The notes beneath the pieces were generated by a model. The model was not told the origin of the DNA, searched no databases, and saw nothing but the letters and a program-made list of their open reading frames with translations. Of a stretch of DNA of 64,000 bases, positions 39,501-51,500 are shown in pieces; the stretch's first letter is position 1, and every line of letters starts with the position of its first letter. The DNA comes from Acanthopleura granulata (lineage: Eukaryota > Mollusca > Polyplacophora > Chitonida > Chitonidae), in NCBI GenBank assembly GCA_016165875.1, contig JABBOT010000082.1, positions 2,280,681 to 2,344,680 of the forward strand, written 5' to 3'. Made by a program: the position numbers and the translations under genes.

Positions 39501-42500
39501 AAAAAGACCCGCACATACAGTACAACAAAAGAACTCAGCACCATACCACATGTGTGTCACACCGGTGTTGAATGCATTCTACACCAGTGTGACACTCGTG
39601 TGGTTTACTCTGAAACACAGCATGTTAAGCTCAAGCAGACAGGCTTACGTAACGCATTCCACACACGTGTAATATTTGTGTGGAACCCATTCCACACGTG
39701 TGTTCATGGTGCTGACTTTTTTCTTGTACTGTACTTTAAAGTAGTTTGAATGTAAATGATTAATTAACTAATTTATGAAACGGAAGTGAAGCATGTGGTG
39801 CATGTAAGCAGTGCAACAACAACATAATACTAATGTCAGCATAGACTGTGTCTGGCGAGGAGACCATGGTGTGCTACAGCTATTTACCACATGTAGGCAT
39901 ATCCCTCATATAAAACGCTTTTTCTCAACACTTAAGTCCATCATTTGGTGTATACATGTGGTTGATTGTTGTTCACAAAGTTGCATATTAAATTCATGTA
40001 CATGTACGTACAGCCCACAGACAATGTAGTGTTGTGACAGCTGACAGTTAAGCTGGTAGCAGCCCACAGAGTTTTGTTAAACATGGGGCCTACTAGTAGC
40101 AAGCACAGATCTTTTTACATAAATTTAAATGGAGGAGCTCCTGTAATTTCAATAAACGTTATTTCAACTGCATACATGGGCAACTTGTCAGTAGGCCTAC
40201 TCAAGCAAACCATATGGTGTCCAACAGTCATACCCGACCCAACCCGAAGATGGTAAAGTCATACGAAGTAATAACTTTAATCAACTACACTGTTAAAGAT
40301 GTCCCATTTTTAAAATCTTGACAGAAGACATTTTGACCTAAATGTCCTACAATTCCTTAGTCTAGGTTTGGGGCGAAGGGGGAGCTGAGAATCAAAGTAA
40401 CAGACCTATATGGCCTCCCTCATATATAGGTTTAGGTTTGGGGTGAAGTGGGAGCTGAGAATCAAAGTAACCGACCTATATGGCCTCCTTCATATACAGG
40501 TTTAGGTTTGGGGTGAAGTGGAAGCTGAGAATCAAAGTAACAGACCTATATGGCCTCCCTCATATACAGGTTTAGGTTTGGGGTGAAGTGGAAGCTGAGA
40601 ATCAAAGTAACAGACCTATATGGCCTCCTTGATATACAGGTTTAGGTTTGGGGTGAAGTGGGAGCTGAGAATCAAAGTAACAGACCTATATGGCCTCCCT
40701 CATATATAGGTTTAGGTTTGGGGTGAAGTGGAAGCTGAGAATCAAAGTAACAGACCTATATGGCCTCCCTCATATACAGGTTTAGGTTTGGGGTGAAGTG
40801 GGAGCTGAGAATCAAAGTAACAGACCTATATGGCCGCAAGAAAATACATCATCACTTCTCATTCTTCTGGTACATTTATTTACTACCCTTAATATGTTCA
40901 CATTTCGTTGTTTTTATTAATGTACGTGTATCGTATTTGATGTTTGCTGTCAGTATATCTGCCATGTACTATTATGTGACTGTAACATTAAAATAACACT
41001 TTTTTGCCCTTAATGTTTGGTACAACCAGCTCCATGGAGTAATGCAATACAATGCAAAGTTGTCTTTTCTGAGACAAGTGGCATATAGGTATTTTCCGAC
41101 ATATTTGCCAAATTTGAAAGAATACGTACAGAGTATGCAAAAAAATTGGAACACTCTTGAGAATGGATAATGTAGATAATATTTGGACAAGATCTACTCC
41201 TCTAGTAACGAAATAGTTAGGGCTTATGTGTAGCTGCGCTATATATATATAGATATACATATATTCACCAAGATTAATGGTGTGTTGAATCTTTACATCT
41301 TATAAACCTGTGATATGAATTCATGATAGTTTGCTAAAACACAGCAGTGAAAACAATACACTCTGGGCCAATGGCATAGCTATGAAGTCTGTCTAGGAAG
41401 AATTGATTTGTGTCATACCAGTACGGTCAATATGTAAACAACAATCAACTACACATACACCACCTGCATCACTTTCGTTCGATAAATTAGTTAATTAATC
41501 ACTTATATTAAAACTTACTAAAGTATATGCGGGTCTTATGTTGGTGAAAAAGGACCTAGAAACAATTGAAACCAAGTTAATAATCGTTGGTCTTCCCTTT
41601 GAAGATAACATTTATCAGGCTTGCAAAATCAAAAATTCCAGTGCCCAAAAACAGGCTCTAAAATGACATTTCGGATTTCCACTCAGTCAGAAATGGCTTT
41701 GTGGAACCCCAGACTTTTACCGACTTGAATATTATACATGTGGATGAAGCCATCAAGAGCACTTGTATACGTGTGTGCGATGAAATGTGGTATTTGAATG
41801 ATTATGAAGAATGCATTGAACGCTTTTCATCCATGGCAACACTGTGTCATAGAGTTTGGTAGTACCAGAATGTCCATGAAGATTTCATATGTACATCTGA
41901 GTTTTGCAGAGGTTATTACAGATACAGTTATTATTGTTATTTAAAGAGCACAGGTATGTGTACCAGGAAACCTGGTGCTTTGTACATAAATATGAAGGTT
42001 TTCTACATAAACATGAAGGCTTTGTACATAAATTTTGAAGGCTTTGTACATAAACTTTGAAGGCTTCATTTAACACCTTAGTTCACCTAAAGACCGGCAT
42101 GTACAAATGCACTTTCAAATTCACATACAAATGACATTACGATGTTGGATTCAAGAATTTTAGTAGGGTCCTTATGTGATTTTTTTGTCACAATTTTCGT
42201 CAAGGGCAGAGATGCAAAAACGGATAAAAATAGCTGCATGTCTGCTAGCAAGTGCAACGTGTCAGATCTGCACACACGTTCTCTACGCAAACACACTAGC
42301 CTCACGCACACCAAACCACCAGTCGTAAGTCTGTTAATCTGTAATTCACGACTATATTGTCAACCATCTTTATGGATTACTTTGATGTAGCTTGAGGTAC
42401 CAATTTAATAATAGAAACATTGGATTTTCTATGATAAAATCATGTGATTTTCTCAAATTTTTGCCCATTTGATTTTTTTGAGAAGTCCTTTTAAAGAGAC

Positions 42501-45500
42501 ATTGTGACCATTCCGGCATATGGGCATTAAAGTGATACTTTTGGTTCGAACGCTTGAGTTTTTCTGATGAGCAATAAATCTAACGTCACAAAAAAAGCTC
42601 TTTAAGGTGGGCGAATCAAGCAGATTGTGTCATTTGAAAAATGCTCAACTTTAGGTGAAATATGATACATACACTACAACAAAAAAGTCAGCACCATGAA
42701 CATGTGTGTGGAATGCATTCCACACCGGTGTGACACGCGTGTGGTATCGGTCTGACCACATTTATTGTACTATATGTCATGTACATGGACATTTATGTTA
42801 ATATACAGCAGGCAATGTTATAAATGAACCCATGAGTTAGACGAGTTTTAGCGGGCACTAATATGAATATACAAACCAGTGCATTATAAGATTAATAACA
42901 AAACTATGAAGGCCTACAGACATGGAATGTACAAATTGAACCAATGCATAAACCGTGGAACAGTTTCAGGGGATGTGAAAGAAAGAGAGCACATATTTTG
43001 GTACATGTATAAAGTTTGATAACCAACAACGTAGTCCTTTCATCTACTCACAGACGTACATCAAAAAGCAAAATGTTAGCGCTTAAAAGCATCCACTACA
43101 ATCTCATAGTTAGCTACTTGTATTATATCACCACTGGCACAAGTAATCAGACAATATGAGACCTGTAGTTTCACGATTCAGTATTTTTTTGTGATGAGAC
43201 ATCATTACCCAGATTCTTCTCAGTTTTGGGGACAGATATGAGTTCTGCTGAAAGCAAAAAATTACTTTTCTCTTCTAGTCTTCTTTGGAAAAGTAAGACA
43301 TGGACTACACATGTACAATAACTTATATTATCCATAATCTATGACTTTTACTTCTTGAAATACTCCATTTCAGATATTCTTTTCGGGTCATTCAATAACT
43401 GTAAGTAGCTTTCTTGTGTGCAATTTTCAATGCTGCATTTGCCCACCCTTATAAAAATGTCTTGATTTCCCTCACATGCCATGAAGTGAAAAGTCCAAGA
43501 GGAAAAAACAATTGTGTCGAAACAATCAAAATTCATATTGGCACCAGACCACTTCTGCAATGTCATACATTCTGGGGAGAAAACACCCTGTGTGTACTGC
43601 ATGTATGTCATACACTAATGGCACCATATCTGGTAACAGGATATGAACATTACCAAACCACAGACTAGTTTATTAATTGATATCTGAATGCACGTTTCTA
43701 AACTAAGAGGAAAGTGGTCTCTCATGAGCTTAATAATCAGAGTTCCCCATGGACAGGGTATTTGTAGAGTTCCCAGGTCTCACCGATGACAATAAATGGA
43801 CAGTAAATGGTCAATGATGCTCATATGGCCGTAAGTGCAACCCATCAATATTAACTCAGACCTGACTTGACTAAGAATGCTTAAAGTGAGCATTTGCAAG
43901 CCTCCAGATAGGTGCCTGACATTTTTGAAAACACCCATTTGGTGAAAGTGGTCCAGGAGGTCTTTGTCAAGGAATAAATAGCATGGAAAACATACCACTT
44001 TTTCCAAACAGGTGTTTCCAAAAATGTGAGGCACCTATCTGCAGGCTTGCATTTCTATAGGTTGCATGTGGAAAAGTTTGTCAGTAAGGTTGCCAAATGT
44101 TGGTGGTTTACTCTAGGCATTTATCACATGAAAAATTCTTACAAAGCATGGAATTAAACAACAATAAAATAAATGAAACAAATTATTAAAACAGAATTTA
44201 AGATGTTGAATCAGGTATCCCAGAAGATAAAACTGTAGAAAACTTGGCCCCTGACATTTCACCAGAGAAAACGTTCGAATGGATTCTCAAACAATGGAAC
44301 AAGACAAGCCCAGGAGAACAAAACATACACAAGAACAAATACATCCATAATGAATCGCAGAGTATAAATAATACCAGCACTGTGATGAGTATAAACTGTG
44401 ACAGAATTCGTACCTCATGCACTTTGATGTTATGTTCTTGTATCAAATATTAAACATACAAGTGCACATAGAACAATGAGTTTGGAAAAAAAAATGGTTT
44501 TCAAAACTACATGTAAGTGCAAGTGAATTATTAAGTTCTCATCCTGTTACAAGGTTTTGGGGTAGGGGCACTAATTATCATGGCAGTCACAAAAATATGC
44601 CTACAAATGTCCATCATCATTTCTCTGTGTCAACTCTCTGTATCTATGTATCCAACAAAACATGGATAATGGAGAAATGTGAATTGTGAAGTATCATTAC
44701 CTGAGAATCTATGAATCCGCTGAAAATTAAAACTGCTTGTGGAAAACAATTGTGGTCACAGTCCTGATACGAAATCATGTCAATTTATGTACTATATGTA
44801 GGGAAAATGGTAACAGTAGATATCAATAAGGGTGAGTCACAATACACCGTCACCTCTGTATCTAAGTATCCACTAAGGATTAAAAGTGAACATGGAAAAC
44901 TATGGCAACTATGAAATTGGACAAATGTGAGTCACAACAGATCTATTAATACAGCATATATACAGGGAAAATGGTGATCTACTTATCATGGCTATCGCAG
45001 AAATGTAACAAATGTCAGTTGAGACTCATCATCATATCTGTATCTAAGTATCCACTAAGAATGAAAACTGAATATCACCTGAACACAAAGTTCATACCTA
45101 ACTAACTACACAGCATGTATCAGGCAAACAGCAATCTGGTTACCATGGCAACCATGGAAGCAAACAAATGTGAGCCACGACACCTCGTTATCTGAGTACC
45201 TACGTATCCACCAAAAAGTTAACACTGTCACAGACAGATAAAAACAAAGCAAAAAATAATGTGGAATATACTATTATATACTACTGAAGTGTGTATTTCT
45301 TGAGATCAGGCTTCCCAAGACAGAATCCAAAATGTGTCATGTACATGTGCGTAGCTTGTGAAAACAAATTAAAACACTTCGCCCACTGACATTCATGCTA
45401 CAGAATAGAGTGTACAAATATCACACACAAAAAAAAAAAGCAATATCACATGTTGGAAGTGATACCACGCTAAAAAAGAAATACCTGTATACATGTGAAA

Positions 45501-48500
45501 TAAGTTATCTTAGAGTGTAAAAAATCACAAGAAAAATAATAATATCACAAGCTGGAAGTGATACCATGCTAAAAAAGAAATACCTGAATACATGTCAAAT
45601 AAGTTACCTTGGAGTGTAAAAAATCACAAGAAAAATAACAATATCACATGCTGGAATAAGATATGACACAAAAAATAATGATATGCATACATGTACTTGA
45701 TGAATAAATAAACTTGGCAGTGTCCACATTCTGAGATCAGATAATAGAAGGTTAAAACAGATGATATTAGAACACAAGATAAAACAGAGTGTGCAAGCAC
45801 CAAACTAAAAAACAATATAGGGTGAACAGTTAGAGGTCAGACATCACACAAGCACTGACTATAAAAGAAGACACCCAAACTGGGACCAGCGGATATTAGA
45901 CAGGAAAGAAAAACAGTGTGCATAGATGGAGGCCACCTTGTGACTGAAGAATCAGGGTTATTCTCTTTGCGCTGTATTGTGTCAGACTTACCCCAGCATT
46001 GTTGTGGGCTTGTCCACTGACTCGAGTCACTGCAGAAAATCGTATTGAAGGCAAGGTCACTGGAGGATGTTGCATTTTCAAAACACCTGAAAAAGACATA
46101 CATATTTATTTAATAATTTAGTATACAATGAATCAGATGTATCTCGAGTTCAGTTTATTTTAACATTTATTTACTTACATACCCTCAATAACCTAATACC
46201 CCATCCATGACGATTTAAGTTGCCAATTTTTCTGGATTCTAAGATTTCCATTGATTTCTGAAGGGTATTTTCAGGTTGGTTTGGATTTTAGGGTGACAGT
46301 TAGATACAGACATGTGGTTCTCCTTTTTAAATATGGTGACAGTTGGAAAGCAAAGGGTAACGTCATTTGGGAGAGTGTCTCAGCTGTTTGGAAAGGGGTC
46401 CCTGTCTCAATATTACGGGCAGAAGCAAGGGCCTAACGCTCAACAAAACCATGTTTTCAAAAAAGGTGTCTTGCATTGTTTTTCAAAAGATAAGACAACA
46501 CTAGACCACATGTTTATACATGTATCTATTGATAAAAAATCCCGTTTAAAGTTTCAAAAATGTCCCCTTTTTTTCAGTAACCAAGATATCAAGTTCAAGG
46601 TAAGCAAAAACACCAATGTACATGATGTAGGGAAAATCAAATACGCCGCCATGCTATCAATTTTAACCAATCATCGGCGAGGCATTTTTATCACCCAGAA
46701 AGTCATCTGTTTCCGCTGTGATGTCACCCGTTTAGTCGACCATATCGTCATCAGCCATTTTCCTTCTGATAACGAAACAACTGTTATACACTTTAAAGCC
46801 ATTTTTTCAATGAGAAAATTGTAGTGGAATAAGTCTGGGGTTATTCACCAGGAGGCCACAACGCGTGGTCTTCGACTATAATCATAAGGGGGCGGTACTT
46901 CACACAACAAAGGCTGCCTCGCCTCTAATACTGAAGAATGTAGGGTATGGATGATGCAACATTCCGGTTTCTCTAAAATGGCGCACATGGCCTCCTAAGA
47001 ATTAAAGACCAAAAGGTCATTTATAGAGTTACCAAACACGTCATAAAAATATGTTCACGCTCATTCAGGTCTATACAGACCCATCTTCTGAAATAACTTG
47101 AGTTATATTTTTTGCTCTCTTTTCTTTAAGTTACAGTTATTCACCACAGTTTCCAAATACTGTTAATATTTATCCTCCACTTGAGAGAACCCCCACCCCC
47201 CTTCTGCCAGGTTCTCACACAGACTATCACAAAGAGCTGCCCTATGTCCCAGGTTTAGCCAAGGGATTGGCTGGTGGGGGCTCACAAATTTATCATGGCA
47301 CAGATAAGGAACATAGGGTAAAATATTGAAATAAAGCGCCCTGATTTCAAATTCTGGCTAAATCTATGCCCCTCCCTTAAGGGGAGCCGTCGTTCTGAAC
47401 TAGGATTGCTAGGGAATCGGTAGAATTATTTTTCCTGCCAAATAAAATAAGGGTTTTATCGACACTGACATGGAGAGAAAATAAAAGAAGACATTCCAAC
47501 TGAAGCCCAATTAAAACTTTACGTGTAGGGCAGTATTTTGGAGGGTTGGTCACATTTAATGCCTGCAACAATCACATTTTTAATGATGGCCTTAATACAC
47601 AGATCTTGCAAGATCATATTTGATACATTCTATTACAGTGAAAGACAGGTCATGACTCAGGCACTGTTCATTACATACATTCCAAAGTTCTCTCCTGAAT
47701 GCAAAAACATGTTTGAATTTGTATGAATTCATTGTTGAACTATCTTTGTTTGAAGTTTGAAGTGTGAAGTATTTTGCAGCCGACTGGGGATCTGAAGGCA
47801 CCCATCCTTTTCAGTTTATGAGAGAATTGACCAAGCAGAGAGTTAGGAGACATCAGCTGTTTATAAGCTTTGATATAAGTGTTCTGAGTTGACTGTCAAT
47901 GTAACATGTAATAGCATAGGGACTGGACACTATCTTAATGTTATATATTTTAGTTATAACCACTACATGAGTGAACAACCCTGGCAGCTTACTTCAGTAC
48001 CAGATGACAAGAGTGCTCTGCGTTGGAATAATTACATCCCAGACCACACACAATGGCTGTGATTCATGTTAACCGATGAAGGACAGTCAAATGCCAATTT
48101 CTGCTGTCATTGTAGCTTTTAGGAAACATGGATGAACATAATATTTCTGTTTGGCAGAGCTAACTTTGAGCATGCTCTGTCTTTCACTTTAACTTTGCAG
48201 GACCTTTCTGCACAAAGTTCAATGACCTTTCCAGAGCTTTTAACATCAGTTCACTGACCCTCAGCACTGCACAGTGTTTTCCAGTTTATGGTGGACATCC
48301 ATAAAAATCTGTTCGTTGGGCATAACCCAACCCTAACCCGAGAACAAATGAGGTCAGTCTGTAGCTAGTGAATTCTTTCCTTTTATTCTGCTTTATGAAA
48401 AAGATGGAGATTTAAAAGCAATTAACATGGATAGAGGAAAAAATTTTATGATCAAAATACCAATAAAAACTTTTGAGTAAGCCCTTTTTTGAATGGTCAA

Positions 48501-51500
48501 TCCAGTTACGCCCAACATAAGGAATTTGGAAAGATTTATTTTGTCACCTTAATCAGCTTCCAGGACTTCCAAAAATTACTCAATCCCCTAAACGCACATT
48601 CCAGAACATTCCATGCCTGAAAATTTTATTTCCGAATTCCATGACTTTCATGGATTTGTGGTTCTACATTTGGGCTAAATTCTGAGGAATTCCTGCAAAC
48701 CCGGATTTAGATTAGGGTAAAATCTATGTATGTATGCTTGGTTTTACATGAATTTGTCAGTCATATCACAATGACGAGTACTTAGAAAGTACATATGCTG
48801 TCTCTTGTTGTGGCAGGGCAAATCCATGCCGCAAAAGTGCTGCCGCTACTGGAGCATCATGCCGAAGACACCAGACATGACACCCCACCCAGTCACATTA
48901 TCCTGACACCAAGCCCACCAGTCCTGTTGCCTTCCTCTAACCTCTCAGTGCCAAACGAGGCAGCAACAAGTACCATTTTTCAAGTCCTTTGCATGACCCG
49001 ACCCAGGATTGATCCTGGATCTCCCGTCCTCGAGGCCAACGTTCTAACCACGAGGCGATCCAGATCAGGGCAAAACATTACAAAAATAAAAGGCTGAGGT
49101 GTTGAGTGTACTCACCGGACATGGGCACCCTTTCCATAAGTTGTGCCATCCAACAGGGTCACCTCCGCATTGGGCACCTCTGGCGGAGGACCACAATCTA
49201 TCTCTACAGAAGCAAACAGAACCATCCAGCTCCAAATCAGTAAAAACAACCAACACCTCTGCACATACGCCTGTAACACTATCCATCAATCAGTAATGAA
49301 ATTAGGCAGGTGGACGTGTCAGTCTATCATTACAATAAACACACATATACACAGACAAATATGGTCTTCCTCAACATAATCTTTCAGCTGTATGTGACAG
49401 CCTTCATCAGATTGCATAATCTTTCAGCTGTATGTAACAGCCTTCATCAGATTGTCTAATCTTTCAGCTGTATGTAACAGCCTTCATCAGATTGCATAAT
49501 CTTTCAGCTGTATGTAACAGCCTTCATCAGATTGTCTAATCTTTCAGCTGTATGTAAAAGCCTTCATCAGATTGCATAATCTTTCAGCTGTATGTAACAG
49601 CCTTCATCAGATTGTCTAATCTTTCAGCTGTATGTAACAGCCTTCATCAGATTGCACAATCTTTCAGCTGTATGTAACAGCCTTCATCAGATTGTCTAAT
49701 CTTTCAGCTGTATGTAACAGCCTTCATCAGATTGCATAATCTTTCAGTTGTATGTAACAGCCTTCATCAGATTGTCTAACAGCCTTCATCAGATTGTCTA
49801 ATCTTTCAGCTGTATGTAACAGCCTTCATCAGATTGCCTAATCTTTTAGCTGTATGTAACAGCCTTCATCAGATTGCCTAATCTTTTAGCTTTATGTAAC
49901 AGCCTTCATCAGATTGTCTAACAGCCTTCATCAGATTGTCTAACAGCCTTCATCAGATTGTCTAATCTTTCAGCTGTATATAACAGCCTTCATCAGATTG
50001 CCTAATCTTTTAGCTTTATGTAAAAGCCTTCATCAGATTGCCTATCTGTAAACTAATGGGGAGGGGACATAATTTTTAATGCCATGAGGTGTCGATACTG
50101 TAAAGCAGGACCTTGAAGCATTGTTATGTTAAAAACTTATTGTTACAGTATGTAATATTCACAATGCAACACTTTCTACTCTGACATCATTCTATCGTTA
50201 ATGTTACATCATTATGATAAGCTGGTGATGAAACATCTGACTTCAACAAAATGGTCTCATGGTCCTGCTACCTCACATTTGCCGTGTCCGGCCATTCTTC
50301 AACCTTTTAACATCCTTGCACTGAGCTTATTTTGGCACGGTCTGAAAGCAAATTTATTTGTCGAGACTTTTGCCTACATTTTTTGAAAGGTTTCCAGTTG
50401 GCCAACTTTACAATTGTACCTCCAAAAAGTCTTAAACGAACAGACCATTACAAATTAAAGACCATGGGGGTCATCAACCGCTTATTGTAACTTGTGTCCC
50501 GCAAGCAGTGAGAGCTGGGGTGGATCCACAAATCCCCTGTCCCACGCCAGCTTTGTGCCCACATCTAGTGTGTTACAGCCCTATTGCTTTGTGCCCACAT
50601 CTCGTGTGTTACAGCCCTATTGCTTTGTGCCCACATCTAGTGTGTTACAGCCCTATTGCACGGCAAACACGTTGAAGCACCAGGCCACAACTCACTCCCT
50701 ATTTCCCTTTGGAGTAGAAAACATAACCATGATGCCAAAATCAAATGAAAGAGCATCAAAACTTATTTGCAGATATAGTCTCTAATATTTTTTTAAATGT
50801 TTTTTTCAGAAGAAAAGGCTATTTGAAAATATTTTGCAAGGAGGTTGTTTGGGATCAACTTTCCATACTTATCGCCGTTGCATAATAATGTTCTAAATAA
50901 GGATGTGATGCATGCCTAATAAATTTATTTAAATGTGAATTTGTAGTTTCTATCCATACATGTGCATTTAACCTGAGTTATGCTAATATTTATGAACATA
51001 TTAAAGATATGAACATGATCCAAATCCAGGTTGAACACATTTGTTAGCTGAAAGGGACAAACTCTAGTGCAAAAATATTTATTAAACATGTGTTATATCC
51101 TCATTTATAACATTGGTGGTTCCAAATAACCGGCAAATCATTTTCAAGTGTCTTTTTCTCCTTAAAGAAAAATTGAAAACAATATTGAAGAGCACATCTG
51201 AGACTAACTTTTCATACTCTTTCATCTGAGCTTCATTATTTTTATGTTTTCTCCATCTTTAATGAAAAAGAGCAAGGAAGTATGAAGTTAAGTGCAGTAA
51301 ACAGAATAATGTTTAAAGACTTGAAAATCAGCATTCAACAGTTTTTAGACATTCTCTAAGAAACAATGCATAGTCTTGTATGCATGTATGCTTTATCACC
51401 GTAAACTCCCATCATGGATGTCAGACCACACCAAAATTTTACCGACCCAAAGCTGCCTGAATGACGTGAATCAGACTGGTCATTCAAGCCGCGCTTCTTT

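Larger units (their letters stand above)
27103..45991 (-). other. Intron 6 of the CCP gene (18.9 kb)
   Basis: Between the donor CTGGG|GTAAGT (45991) and the A3 acceptor. It holds the 59-bp minisatellite, arrays with 70-, 99-, 30- and 21-bp units, a SINE, several MITEs and one half of an inverted repeat pair; all are listed separately. Stretches such as 37871-38144, 38271-39511 and 44454-45441 hold nothing that I recognise. A possible alternative terminal exon lies at 43348-43571. Confidence 0.7.
46087..49115 (-). other. Intron 5 of the CCP gene
   Basis: 3.0 kb from donor CCG|GTGAGT. It contains an inverted-repeat partner (47620-48215), a MITE and a SINE. It also carries a 170-codon open frame on the + strand (46312-46824) with no recognisable motif, antisense to the gene. 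I treat that frame as chance. Confidence 0.65.

Noticed and set aside
44205..44453. + strand frame reading LAPDISPEKTFEWILKQW and onward
   Set aside because: It looks protein-like over about 25 residues, but a stop precedes it closely, there is no clear start or splice site, and it turns AT-rich and low complexity.
46312..46824. 170-codon + strand open frame
   Set aside because: Long for chance, but it has no recognisable domain or convincing splice sites and is antisense inside intron 5. Kept only as a curiosity.
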